Positions 52,971-61,977 of a stretch of 64,000 nt of DNA are shown piece by piece. The notes under the pieces are model-generated. The model did not search any database. It saw nothing but the letters and a program-made list of their open reading frames with translations, and was not told where the DNA came from. The position numbers and the translations under genes were made by a program. Origin of the DNA: Hymenobacter sp. DG01 (GTDB taxonomy: Bacteria > Bacteroidota > Bacteroidia > Cytophagales > Hymenobacteraceae); NCBI RefSeq assembly GCF_006352025.1, contig NZ_CP040936.1:4667054-4731053 (forward strand), read 5' to 3'. The first letter of the stretch is position 1. The number at the start of each line of letters is the position of its first letter.

Positions 52971-53384
52971 ATGTCGTTGGTTTCGCCTGTTTACTTTGAA
53001 AATGCCGCGGCCCGCATCACGGAGAGCCCCGAAGGTTTTGCCGTGGTGAAGTGGCACCGAGGCGTTCGTAGGACCGAGGACTTCCGGGCCGTGCTCAACC
53101 ACCTCGACCAGCTGTTCCGGCTGCGCCAATGGAGCAAGCTGCTGGCCGACCAACGCGAGCTGACGCCCTTCACGGAAGCCGAGCGCACCTGGGTGGTAGA
53201 GGAGTGGCTACCCCGCGCCGTGGGCGAAGGCCCGTACCGCTACGCCGCCGTGCTCCTGCCCCTGGACGTATTCGCCCGCCTGGCTTCCAAATCGGTGATG
53301 TCCGAATCGCACAAGAAATTCCTGGCCTACCAGTTCTGCGAAACCGAAGCGGAAGCCGCCCAGTGGCTGCGGCAACAGCGCTAA
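52971..53384 (+). CDS. STAS-like small protein, unknown
   Basis: 137 residues from the ATG at 52971. Alternating strands and helices (EGFAVVKWHRGVRRTEDFRA, WSKLLADQRELTPFTEAERT, YRYAAVLLPLDVFARLASKS) and a C-terminal helix ending EAAQWLRQQR resemble the SpoIIAA/STAS-like proteins common in Cytophagales. No catalytic motif is seen. Cytoplasmic. Confidence 0.7.
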   Translation: MSLVSPVYFENAAARITESPEGFAVVKWHRGVRRTEDFRAVLNHLDQLFRLRQWSKLLADQRELTPFTEAERTWVVEEWLPRAVGEGPYRYAAVLLPLDVFARLASKSVMSESHKKFLAYQFCETEAEAAQWLRQQR

Positions 53385-53415
53385 CGGCGGCGGGAGCTAT
53401 TTACTCTGTGCCGAT

Positions 53416-54189
53416 TTACTCAGTGGTTTGGCTACGGGTGCGTTTGGGAGAAGACGCCAGAAGCTCTTTCAGCGGTAGGCGGTAGCCTAGGGAAACCATG
53501 AGGGAGGTATTGCTGACCTGAAAGGGGTAGGCGGTGTTGCCAAGCTCTACCCGGCGAACCAGGGAAGTAAGACCATGCACGCCTTGCAGACTAACTCCCC
53601 AGTGGCGGCCCCACCATCCTACCTCGCCGGTAAGCTGCAATTGCAGAGGCTCATGCGCGGTTTCGATGGCGTAGCGTACAGCCTCACTTTGGCTTGGAGA
53701 AGCCGGTGCCGAAGGCGCATCCAGACTCTTGATGCGCCAGCCCACCCGACTGCCAACCAGCACTTGTAGGTGCTCTTCATGGGCGGCGCCAAAAACGCGG
53801 CCCACGCTGCCGCCCAGGCCCATCTGCTGCACCGAGAAGGCAGTGGTTGTGTAGGGAAAGCTGAAAAAGCCGAACCCTCCACTTCCCGGCGTACCGTAGC
53901 GCACATCGCCGGAGTACGTATTATGATAAAAGAAGCTGGGCTGCAGAACCCAGCCCTTGCGCACCATCGACACAAATAAGGCGAAGTCAACAGCCAAACC
54001 CTGGTCATGGCGCTTGGCTTCCAGGTAGGAGTTAGGAAGCTCCAGTCGTTGCGGCGACATGGGCGTGAAAGCCACTCCGCCACCCACCGTGGCCCCAATA
54101 TATGTTGCACGAGGTTCTGACTGGCTATAAGCTACCGTACTGCTTAGGGAAATCAAGACCGTGAGTATGGGGCATCGGGAAGTCAGCAT
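53416..54189 (-). CDS. Outer-membrane beta-barrel protein, unknown
   Basis: 257 residues from the ATG at 54189, with signal peptide (ILTVLISLSSTVAYS). The rest is alternating aromatic strands (YIGATVGGGVAFTPM, GWVLQPSFFYHNTYSG, SLMVSLGYRLPL), consistent with a small barrel of 8-10 strands. Earlier in-frame ATGs (up to 54342) give no signal peptide and are unlikely. Confidence 0.75.
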   Translation of the reverse strand: MLTSRCPILTVLISLSSTVAYSQSEPRATYIGATVGGGVAFTPMSPQRLELPNSYLEAKRHDQGLAVDFALFVSMVRKGWVLQPSFFYHNTYSGDVRYGTPGSGGFGFFSFPYTTTAFSVQQMGLGGSVGRVFGAAHEEHLQVLVGSRVGWRIKSLDAPSAPASPSQSEAVRYAIETAHEPLQLQLTGEVGWWGRHWGVSLQGVHGLTSLVRRVELGNTAYPFQVSNTSLMVSLGYRLPLKELLASSPKRTRSQTTE

Positions 54190-54400
54190 AGGAGCTACTG
54201 CAGAGCAGATTACGGCGCATAAACCACAGCTAAGTACTGCCCCCACCGATTCAGCTCCATGCCAATAAGTGGTAAACTCTGATTTTTTCGCTCTGCCCCT
54301 GGCCACCCCAGCTGTGCTAAAAACCACTTGCCTACGCCGCAAGAGGAGGTAGGCCCGGACCCACGTCAGACTTTACAATTTGGCAAACGCGTCCAAAAGC

Positions 54401-54429
54401 AAACCGGCCCGCTAGAGGCGGGCCGGTTT
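54401..54429. terminator. Terminator hairpin
   Basis: AAACCGGCCCGC pairs with GCGGGCCGGTTT around a 5-base loop. It ends the minus-strand unit that includes the genes at 54431-54871 and 54896-55987. Confidence 0.8.
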
Positions 54430-54430
54430 G

Positions 54431-54871
54431 TTATAAGATGGTAGCTACATCGAGGGTAGCCTGCCCCGCCACGGCCCCCGGCAGTTGGGTTCGGCGCAGC
54501 AGGGTAGCAATGTTCTTAGGCAGCTCATCCACCGTGAGAGGTCGCAGGGGCCGGGCCACCACGTAGTAACGGGTATCGGCGCGCTCGTGCAGGCGGGTTT
54601 TGGCGAAGGAGAACAGCCCGCGCCGGGCGTAGCGCGCGAAGCCCTGGTAGCTGCCCTCATCCGTGCCCTCGGCTACCCCCGCCGCCACCGCCGAATCGGT
54701 TTCCGGCCGCGTCAGGAAATACTGGTGCAGCTCCAGCAGCACCTCCTGAGAAGCCGCCACCGATTCAGGCAGTATCCCGCCGCCGGACGCAACGTGCACA
54801 ATGTGCCCGGCCGCATCGGTGGCGAAGTAGTCAATGTCGGCGTCTTCCTGGTCGATGTCGTGAATGCGCAT
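54431..54871 (-). CDS. Conserved-looking protein, unknown
   Basis: 146 residues, MRIHDIDQEDADIDYFATDA start. No signal peptide. It contains DAAGHIVHVASGGGILPES, RPETDSAVAAGVAEG and RLHERADTRYYVVARPLRPL. Base composition is normal for the genome. It is 24 bases downstream of the AT-rich DUF4062 gene in the same direction. No family recognised. Confidence 0.65.
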   Translation of the reverse strand: MRIHDIDQEDADIDYFATDAAGHIVHVASGGGILPESVAASQEVLLELHQYFLTRPETDSAVAAGVAEGTDEGSYQGFARYARRGLFSFAKTRLHERADTRYYVVARPLRPLTVDELPKNIATLLRRTQLPGAVAGQATLDVATIL

Positions 54872-54895
54872 AATTCTCGATGCTATCTATTATAA

Positions 54896-55987
54896 TTAAA
54901 ATGGCAGCATCATCGAGTGGAACGATTCTGCAACCTTTTTTCTAAAAAGTTTAACCTTTTCATTGTTATCTATAAATGGTTCAATATTTTTCTTATATAA
55001 TCTATGTAAAGGGAATGCCGTAAATCTTGCCTGATTTATTTCTGAATAAACCTCGTTTTTATCAAATAGTTTATGTATTTGCACATATAGTTCTTCATCA
55101 AATATTTTATAATTTTTATGGGTAATATTGATATTTTTATTAAATACTTTTTCAATAAATAAATTGGTTAATTCGTTTGCTATTTCACGCCCTCTTTCGT
55201 TTCCAGGAAGTGCTATATGAATGTAGTTTTCAATTTGTTGTGCAAACAATTCAGATGTTGAATCAAATTGCTTGTTATTAATTTCATTCAATTGTTTTTC
55301 ATCTATTAATTTTTTTGCCACTGCCTCAACCAGTGTATCTATTTTGTTAGCAGTATTATTGAGTTGTTCAACAGTATTCAATATTTCCTTGCTTGTTGTT
55401 TCCTTTTGCAACTGATCAAGATACAGAAAAAACATACCCGCTAATTGATTTCTTAAATAATCAACTATATCTTCTGCTTTTTCAAAAGTTTTTATTGCTA
55501 AATAATTTACATGATCTATGAATTTGAATATATTAACAGAATCAACATGCGCAAAGCTAAATGTGTTATTATTTTTATTTGATTTTATTGCATTGTCAAA
55601 GAATGATTGATTCTTTTTATATGTATAATATTCGCTATGAACATTTTTGTCAATAAATACAAAACATGGTATTCCTTTTAATCTTGCAGTATCAAATTCA
55701 TTTCTAGTTATGCTAATATACTGCTCGTCATATTTCTTTCTTATTTCGATTTCTGTTTCTGTGGATGACGCGCTTCCATACCTTCCGCCAATAATTAATA
55801 TCATCATGTGGCAGCTATCCACTTCTTTGTAACAAGAAAAATCTAAAGCCTTTCCATGCTCAAAGGTCACGTTTCCGCTTTCAAATAACACAGCATCAAA
55901 GCCATACTGTTGAATAAAATGCTCTAAATTCTCCCTAACGTATTTAAGATCATAGTAGGTAGAACTTACAAATACTCTTGGTTTCAT
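54896..55987 (-). CDS. DUF4062-domain protein, AT-rich (probable acquired gene)
   Basis: 363 residues, cytoplasmic. The N-terminal 160 residues are DUF4062: KPRVFVSSTYYDLKYVRENL, VDSCHMMILIIGGRYGSASS and ITRNEFDTARLKGIPCFVFI. This fold is related to TIR and deoxyribosyltransferase domains; the Glu in RNEFD could be catalytic, by analogy. The C-terminal 200 residues are helical and rich in Asn, Lys, Ile and Phe with no recognised domain. The DNA is strikingly AT-rich while both neighbours are GC-rich, and the ATG is 21 bases after the mutase stop, so it was probably inserted cleanly. DUF4062 occurs in several bacterial defence proteins. Confidence 0.85.
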   Translation of the reverse strand: MKPRVFVSSTYYDLKYVRENLEHFIQQYGFDAVLFESGNVTFEHGKALDFSCYKEVDSCHMMILIIGGRYGSASSTETEIEIRKKYDEQYISITRNEFDTARLKGIPCFVFIDKNVHSEYYTYKKNQSFFDNAIKSNKNNNTFSFAHVDSVNIFKFIDHVNYLAIKTFEKAEDIVDYLRNQLAGMFFLYLDQLQKETTSKEILNTVEQLNNTANKIDTLVEAVAKKLIDEKQLNEINNKQFDSTSELFAQQIENYIHIALPGNERGREIANELTNLFIEKVFNKNINITHKNYKIFDEELYVQIHKLFDKNEVYSEINQARFTAFPLHRLYKKNIEPFIDNNEKVKLFRKKVAESFHSMMLPF

Positions 55988-56008
55988 AGTACTATTTATT
56001 TTTGTTGA

Positions 56009-58129
56009 TTACTCCCCCAGCTTCCCCAAAATATCCTGGGCCGCCACGGCAATGACGGTACCAGGGCCGTACACGCCGACTACGCCGGCGTTGTAGAGGA
56101 AGTCGTAGTCCTGGGCGGGGATGACGCCGCCGGCAATGACCAGGATGTCTTCGCGGCCAAGCTGCCGGAGCTCCTCAATGAGCTGCGGAATCAGGGTTTT
56201 GTGGCCGGCGGCGAGGCTGCTTACGCCCACTACGTGCACGTCGTTCTCGGCCGCCTGGCGGGCTACCTCGGCGGGCGTTTGGAACAGGGGCGCAATGTCC
56301 ACGTCGAAGCCCACGTCGGCGAAGGAGGTAGCAATTACTTTGGAGCCCCGGTCGTGGCCATCCTGGCCCATTTTGGCCACCATCATGCGAGGGCGCCGGC
56401 CTTCGCGAGCGGCAAATTCGTCGGCCATCTGGCGGGCCTTGGCAAACTGCTCGTCGTAGTTCATTTCCTGAGAATACACGCCCGAAATAGCCCGAATGGT
56501 GGCCTGGTGGCGGCCGTACACGTTTTCCAGGGCATCGGAAATCTCGCCGAGGGTAGCGCGCAGGCGGGCGGCGTTTACAGCCAAAGCCAGAAGGTTGTCG
56601 TTACCGGTGCGGGCGGCTTCCGTGAGGGCCTCCAGAGCCTGCTGCACGGCGGCATTGTCGCGGGTGGCTTTGATCTGGTTCAGGCGCGCAATCTGCGACT
56701 CGCGCACGGCGGCGTTGTCGATGTCGAGCACCTCAATATCGGTGGCCTCGTCTACGCGGTACTTGTTCACGCCTACCACTATTTCCTTGCCCGAGTCGAT
56801 GCGGGCCTGCTTGCGGGCGGCGGCCTCCTCGATGCGCATTTTGGGCAGGCCGGTTTCAATGGCCTTGGCCATGCCGCCCAGCTCCTCCACTTCCTGAATC
56901 AGGGCCCAGGCACGGCCTGCCAGCTCGTGGGTAAGGGTTTCCACGTAGTAGGAGCCGCCCCAGGGGTCCACCGCGCGGGTAATGTCCGTTTCGTGCTGAA
57001 TATAGAGCTGAGTGTTGCGGGCAATGCGGGCCGAGAAGTCGGTGGGCAGGGCAATGGCCTCGTCGAGGGCGTTGGTGTGCAGGCTCTGGGTGCCGCCCAG
57101 GGCCGCCGCCATGGCCTCAATAGCGGTGCGAGCTACATTGTTGAAGGGGTCTTGCTCCGTGAGCGAATAGCCCGAGGTCTGGCAGTGCGTGCGCAGGGCC
57201 AGGCTTTTGGGGTTTTGGGGATTGAACTGCTTGATGAGCTTGGCCCAGAGCAGGCGGCCGGCCCGCATCTTGGCAATTTCCATAAAGTGGTTCATGCCAA
57301 TAGCCCAGAAGAACGACAGGCGCGGAGCAAAGTCGTCAATCTTCATACCCGCCGCCAAACCGGCCCGCACGTACTCCAGCCCATCGGCCAGGGTGTAGGC
57401 CAGCTCCAGATCCGCAGTGGCCCCGGCTTCCTGCATGTGGTAGCCCGAGATGCTGATGGAGTTGAACTTGGGCATATGCTGCGCCGTGAAGCTGAAAATA
57501 TCCGCAATGATGCGCATGCTCGGCAGGGGCGGGTAGATGTACGTGTTGCGCACCATGAACTCCTTCAGAATATCGTTCTGAATAGTGCCCGCCAGTTTGT
57601 CCGGCGTCACACCCTGCTCCTCGGCCGCCACAATGTAGAAGGCCATAATGGGCAGCACCGCCCCGTTCATGGTCATCGACACCGACATCTGATCCAGCGG
57701 AATCTCATCAAACAAGAGCTTCATGTCCTCCACCGAATCAATAGCCACGCCGGCCTTGCCCACGTCGCCGACCACGCGGGGGTGGTCGGAGTCGTAGCCC
57801 CGGTGGGTAGCCAGGTCAAACGCCACCGAGAGGCCCTTCTGCCCGCCCGCCAGGTTGCGGCGGTAGAAGGCGTTGCTTTCCTCGGCCGTGCTAAAGCCCG
57901 CGTACTGCCGGATGGTCCAGGGGTTCTGGATGTACATGGTGCTGTAGGGCCCCCGCAGGTAGGGGGCCTGCCCTGCTCCGAAGCCGAGGTGGCCGAGGTG
58001 CTGCACGTCCTGGGCCGTATAAAACGGCTTGAGCGCAATGCCCTCGGGCGTAGAAGTTTCGGTAGCGTTGGCGGGCGGCGCGGGCAGAAGGGCCGCGTCG
58101 TAGGATATTGTGGAGAAGTCGGGCTTCAT
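56009..58129 (-). CDS. Methylmalonyl-CoA mutase, large (catalytic) subunit
   Basis: 706 residues from the ATG at 58129 ([20 protein letters not shown]). Interconverts methylmalonyl-CoA and succinyl-CoA with coenzyme B12. The TIM barrel covers about 35-550 ([61 protein letters not shown]). The C-terminal cobalamin domain has the His ligand in [11 protein letters not shown] and GGVIPAQD. Partner of the small subunit encoded 500 bases upstream; the four-helix-bundle gene lies between. Confidence 0.96.
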   Translation of the reverse strand: MKPDFSTISYDAALLPAPPANATETSTPEGIALKPFYTAQDVQHLGHLGFGAGQAPYLRGPYSTMYIQNPWTIRQYAGFSTAEESNAFYRRNLAGGQKGLSVAFDLATHRGYDSDHPRVVGDVGKAGVAIDSVEDMKLLFDEIPLDQMSVSMTMNGAVLPIMAFYIVAAEEQGVTPDKLAGTIQNDILKEFMVRNTYIYPPLPSMRIIADIFSFTAQHMPKFNSISISGYHMQEAGATADLELAYTLADGLEYVRAGLAAGMKIDDFAPRLSFFWAIGMNHFMEIAKMRAGRLLWAKLIKQFNPQNPKSLALRTHCQTSGYSLTEQDPFNNVARTAIEAMAAALGGTQSLHTNALDEAIALPTDFSARIARNTQLYIQHETDITRAVDPWGGSYYVETLTHELAGRAWALIQEVEELGGMAKAIETGLPKMRIEEAAARKQARIDSGKEIVVGVNKYRVDEATDIEVLDIDNAAVRESQIARLNQIKATRDNAAVQQALEALTEAARTGNDNLLALAVNAARLRATLGEISDALENVYGRHQATIRAISGVYSQEMNYDEQFAKARQMADEFAAREGRRPRMMVAKMGQDGHDRGSKVIATSFADVGFDVDIAPLFQTPAEVARQAAENDVHVVGVSSLAAGHKTLIPQLIEELRQLGREDILVIAGGVIPAQDYDFLYNAGVVGVYGPGTVIAVAAQDILGKLGE

Positions 58130-58234
58130 TTTTTTCGGGTGATGAGGTAATGAGGTAAATAGTGATGGGGTGTCAAGTAAATAGGAATATATGAATAGAT
58201 ATATGAAGTAATAAAATACGTGCATAATCAGATA

Positions 58235-58603
58235 CTAAGGGCTTGCGCGCAACTTCTTTAGTAGGCCGTTGATAAGAGCAGCTATGCGGTCTAAGGTAGA
58301 AATGGCTGCGTCGGTTTCAGCGGTAGTGAGGTATCCCAGACGTTCGGCCAGTAGTAAGGTGGTGTCAAGTTCAGTAAGGGAGGCGCGGGCAATAGTGAGG
58401 AAACGACAGAACTCTGCGGGGCCGTCACGACCGGCACCTTCAGCAATGTTCAGAGGGATAGAAGTAGCGGCTCGTCGTAGTTGAGAAGCCAGTTCGTACC
58501 GCTCTTCTGCTGGGAACCTGCGGGCCAGATCATACGCAACGGGCACAAACTCAAAAGCCAGCCGCCAACACTGCAACTGATAATGTGGCTTCTGCTTTCT
58601 CAT
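58235..58603 (-). CDS. Four helix bundle protein (23S rRNA IVP family)
   Basis: 122 residues. LQCWRLAFEFVPVAYDLARR, then FPAEERYELASQLRRAATSI, PLNIAEGAGRDGPAEFCRFL, and LTELDTTLLLAERLGYL are characteristic of the S23/IVP family, often encoded inside rRNA intervening sequences but here free-standing. It forms a pentameric toroid in known structures; function unknown. It sits between the two mutase subunit genes in the same direction. Confidence 0.92.
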   Translation of the reverse strand: MRKQKPHYQLQCWRLAFEFVPVAYDLARRFPAEERYELASQLRRAATSIPLNIAEGAGRDGPAEFCRFLTIARASLTELDTTLLLAERLGYLTTAETDAAISTLDRIAALINGLLKKLRASP

Positions 58604-58661
58604 TCTGATAACCCTAATTACCTATTACCAATCACCTGTCACCATTTACCTCATCACCTCA

Positions 58662-60440
58662 TCACTTTTTCCCCTGCAGGCGGGCTAGTACATCCTCAGT
58701 GCTGTAGCCTTGCACAGTGAATTCCTTGAAGCCGAACACGTGCACGGCTTCCTGCATGGTGGCCAGGTCGGCGGTAAGCAGGGCGGGCGGAATAAAGTTG
58801 GGCTCGTCGATGGGCACGCGGCTAATGGCGCGGGAGAGGCGGCCGAATTGCTCGGGGGTAGCGTACATCAGCGTAGCTTCCTCGGCCGAGGAAAACAGCA
58901 CCGACAACGTGCCCTCCGGGTGGGCGGCACGTAGCTCCAGCCGTTCCGTTTCCGGCAGGGTCCGCAGAAACGACTCCAGAATAATCTGGTTGGTGTGGGC
59001 GCCCAGCAGCACCATGGCGGCGCGCTTCTTCTTTTTCTCCCGCCGCTCGAAGTGCAGGGCCGTAGCCAGCCGCAGTACCTCGGTGGGGTAGGTGGCACGG
59101 GTGCTGTCAAACTCCCGGCTGCGCAGCAGGCGCTTGGGGTTGTAGTCGAACTTCTCGTTGGGGTTCTGAAACTTATTGGTGCCCACTACCACCTGCTCGC
59201 CGTTGGCAATGCGCCGGAACTGCGCCTGGGCCGAGGCGTGCAGCTCCTGCATAACCAGCCCCGTAGCGGCGGGCAGACCACCGGCCGCTTCTATCTTCTG
59301 GAACAGCGCCCAGGCCTCGCGGGCCAGCTGGTCGGTGAGGGTTTCGAGGTAGTAGGAACCGGCGGCCGGGTCCTGCACTCTATCGAGGTAGGCTTCCTCG
59401 CGCAGCAGCACCGGCAGGTTGCGGGCCAGGCGCTCGGCAAACTCGTTAGGGGCATGAAACAGGCAGTCGAAGGCACCCACGCTCACGGCATCGGCCCCGC
59501 CCATCACGGCGCTCATCGCCTCGGTAGTGGTGCGCAGCAGGTTAGTGTGCGGGTCGAGGGTAGTCTGGCTCCAGGTGGCCGTGCTGGCGAAGATGGTAAG
59601 CTGCTGGGTTGCCTCAGCCGGAAGGTTGAAGGCGTGCAGCAGGGTAGCCCACAGGCGGCGCAGGGCCCGCAGCTTGGCTATTTCAAAAAAGTAGTTCGGG
59701 CCCACCGCTACGTGCAGGTGCATGGCTGCCGCAACCTGGTTCAGGGCCAGCTCGGGGGTAGGCAGCTCGCTGAGGTAGGCCGCGGCCGTGGACAGGGCAA
59801 AGGCAATCTGCTGGGTAGCGGTGGCGCCACGGTTGCCATAATACGCTACGTCCAGCCCCAGGGCCCGGAACCCGGGCCAGCCCTGGCTCAGGGTAATGGC
59901 CGTGCGCACCTCATCCAGCTGATGAGCCATGTCGGGGGCGTGGCGGGTGATGGGGTCGGCTACCAGAAAGCCCCGGGGCGAAACCTCCAGCTCCGTGAGG
60001 CGCTGCATGAGGCGGGCCGCGCCGTTGCGCACGGTGTAGCATATGTAAGTATCGGCGAGGGGTAGGCGCTGATGCAGCTGCTCCACATCGAAGCCCTCGG
60101 CGTGGCCCAGCACGAAGTGAGCCCCGTCGGCGCCCCGGCTGAGGGCGTCGGCGGCGCGCTCAATGGCTCCGCGGCCCCGCTCCAGCGCCGGCACCGAATA
60201 CGTGGGCACATTACGCCAGTGGGCCTCGGGCCGTACCTGCGGGCTGGGGGCGCCGCCCAGTTGCTGCAGGGCCTCCTGGTGGTAGAAAGGCTGCACCGGA
60301 AACCCGTCTGGCGTCTGCCAGGTCAGGGCGGCCGGGTCTTTTCCCTTCAGGTCGCGGGCAATGCGCTCCTGCCACTGAGGGGTAGTAACGGCGTCAAATT
60401 CAGAAAACGAAACAGGCGCGGGGCGCGGCGAATCGGCCAT
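58662..60440 (-). CDS. Methylmalonyl-CoA mutase, small subunit
   Basis: 592 residues. Same barrel layout as the large subunit (FDAVTTPQWQERIARDLKGK, WQTPDGFPVQPFYHQEALQQ, QDPAAGSYYLETLTDQLARE). The C-terminal part resembles the cobalamin domain but lacks the DxHxxG ligand motif, as is usual for this non-catalytic subunit. First gene of the mutase unit, which runs on through the four-helix-bundle gene to the large subunit. Confidence 0.94.
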   Translation of the reverse strand: MADSPRPAPVSFSEFDAVTTPQWQERIARDLKGKDPAALTWQTPDGFPVQPFYHQEALQQLGGAPSPQVRPEAHWRNVPTYSVPALERGRGAIERAADALSRGADGAHFVLGHAEGFDVEQLHQRLPLADTYICYTVRNGAARLMQRLTELEVSPRGFLVADPITRHAPDMAHQLDEVRTAITLSQGWPGFRALGLDVAYYGNRGATATQQIAFALSTAAAYLSELPTPELALNQVAAAMHLHVAVGPNYFFEIAKLRALRRLWATLLHAFNLPAEATQQLTIFASTATWSQTTLDPHTNLLRTTTEAMSAVMGGADAVSVGAFDCLFHAPNEFAERLARNLPVLLREEAYLDRVQDPAAGSYYLETLTDQLAREAWALFQKIEAAGGLPAATGLVMQELHASAQAQFRRIANGEQVVVGTNKFQNPNEKFDYNPKRLLRSREFDSTRATYPTEVLRLATALHFERREKKKKRAAMVLLGAHTNQIILESFLRTLPETERLELRAAHPEGTLSVLFSSAEEATLMYATPEQFGRLSRAISRVPIDEPNFIPPALLTADLATMQEAVHVFGFKEFTVQGYSTEDVLARLQGKK

Positions 60441-60518
60441 AATGCGGCGGGGTGGGGTGGGAAAACAAAGGCCCCGAGAGGCGGGCTTAAAGATACCGGT
60501 TCGGGCTCATAATGTCAC

Positions 60519-60551
60519 TTTGGAAGCAGGTAGCTCAACCCTATACCTTTG
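60519..60551 (+). promoter_or_regulatory. Promoter of the outer-membrane gene
   Basis: TTTG (60519-60522), 21-base spacer, TACCTTTG (60544-60551). Both elements fit well. The expected start is near 60558, so the ATG at 60566, not the in-frame ATG at 60512, is used. Confidence 0.65.
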
Positions 60552-60565
60552 TGCGCTTTTTTAGG

Positions 60566-61840
60566 ATGCTTCCTATCCGCGTTTTCTATTTCATTGTTGT
60601 GTACCTGAAACAATCTGTACTCCTCGGAGCTCTCCTGCTCGGGGCTGCTTTCGCGCAAGCTCAAACCAATTTCCGGTCCGGCTATGTGGTAACCCTGGCC
60701 GGCGACACTCTGAAAGGCGAGGTGGACTCGCGCGGAGCCCAGCGTAATGCCCGCCTCAGCCGCTTCCGGACTGCCAAATCAGCTCCTGTTACCGAATACC
60801 GCCCCCAGCAGCTGCGCGGCTATGGCTTCACCGACGACCGGGTGTACCAGACGGAAACCGTGCTGCTCAGCGACTCAGTTCGGCGCGAAGGATTGCCGGA
60901 CCTGAAAGAAGAAGCTTTTCCGCGTGCTTCTTTTCTTGAAGTAATTGTGCAAGGCCCAGCCAGTCTGCTCTACCTGCGCGATGAGCGCAGCAAAGACCAT
61001 TATTACCTGCGCACGCCGGGCCGGCCCCTGCAAGAGCTGATTCAGACAACTCAGGAGGTAGTGCGGAATGGAGTGACGTATCGGCAAAAGTCGGATGAGT
61101 TTCGACGTGTCCTGGCCGCTGCTACCCAGCAGTGTCCGGCGGTACAGCCTGCTATCAATACCGTCCGGTACGACCAGGCTGGACTCATCCGCATTGTGCG
61201 CGCTTATAACGAGTGCGTTGGTGGGGTGTCAGTCGCGCCGGCAGCTGCAAGCCGTAAAAATCATGTGCGGTTAGGCCTAGTGCTGGGGGCCGAGAGAAGC
61301 CAGCTTGTTTTAGATGACTACCCCGATCTGCAGGCCAAAGGCACCAGCTCGGTTCAGCCGGTAGTAGGCCTGGCCGCAAATCTTTATCCGACCGGCGCGA
61401 GTCGTACCCTGTCGGCGCGGGTCGAAGCGCTGTATGAAAAGCAGTCCTACCGGGCCGAAACCCGGTTGAGCACCGGCACCATGCGCAACTACCGCGTGAC
61501 GCTGGAAAGTATCCGGTTACCCATAACAATACGCTATACGTACCCGAAAGGAGCTGTCCGGCCGGTTGTATATGCTGGCTATGCATTCGGCCTTTTCCTG
61601 ACAAATACCGCTGAGGTTCAAGGATCTTACGGCTGGAACCCGTGGCTATTCACCAACAACCCACGCGACCTGGAGCAGGGCATTATGGTAGGCGCCGGCC
61701 TGACAACGGCCCGAGCCGCCGGCCGCAATCTGGCCGTGGATCTGCGCTACGAGCGCTCCGACGGGTTTCTTGATGCAACAGCTCTGGGCAGCCGCGTCAA
61801 CCGCGTTTACCTGCTGCTGAGCTACGACCTGACCAAGTAA
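60566..61840 (+). CDS. Outer-membrane beta-barrel protein, unknown
   Basis: 424 residues from the ATG at 60566. Signal peptide VYLKQSVLLGALLLGAAFAQA. The first half is soluble-looking: GYVVTLAGDTLKGEVDSRGA and EYRPQQLRGYGFTDDRVYQT resemble a family of Cytophagales proteins that begin with such a domain. The second half (HVRLGLVLGAERSQLVLDDY to VYLLLSYDLTK) is a PorT-like barrel of about 8 strands. Function unknown. Confidence 0.78.
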   Translation: MLPIRVFYFIVVYLKQSVLLGALLLGAAFAQAQTNFRSGYVVTLAGDTLKGEVDSRGAQRNARLSRFRTAKSAPVTEYRPQQLRGYGFTDDRVYQTETVLLSDSVRREGLPDLKEEAFPRASFLEVIVQGPASLLYLRDERSKDHYYLRTPGRPLQELIQTTQEVVRNGVTYRQKSDEFRRVLAAATQQCPAVQPAINTVRYDQAGLIRIVRAYNECVGGVSVAPAAASRKNHVRLGLVLGAERSQLVLDDYPDLQAKGTSSVQPVVGLAANLYPTGASRTLSARVEALYEKQSYRAETRLSTGTMRNYRVTLESIRLPITIRYTYPKGAVRPVVYAGYAFGLFLTNTAEVQGSYGWNPWLFTNNPRDLEQGIMVGAGLTTARAAGRNLAVDLRYERSDGFLDATALGSRVNRVYLLLSYDLTK

Positions 61841-61942
61841 GCCCGCCAACCAGGAGCCGGGAGCAGAAGACCGGCCTTCTGTTCCTGGCTTCTTCTTTCA
61901 GGGGGAAGCAGCCTCATCACCTCAACTCCCGTCGTGTGGCCT

Positions 61943-61950
61943 TACCTTTG
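61943..61950 (+). promoter_or_regulatory. -7 element of the nucleotidase genes
   Basis: TACCTTTG, 27 bases before the ATG at 61978. No TTG at the usual distance. Confidence 0.45.
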
Positions 61951-61977
61951 CCCTTCGTTTTTCTTTCCTCTGACCCC

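Noticed and set aside
54872-56020. Target-site duplication around the DUF4062 gene
   Set aside because: CTATCTAT on one side and CTATTTAT on the other are similar but AT-rich and not exact; not convincing.
56201-58150. Long open frame opposite the large mutase subunit (649 codons)
   Set aside because: It is antisense to a certain gene, is rich in Gly, His, Val and Arg with no domain, and arises from high GC at third codon positions.
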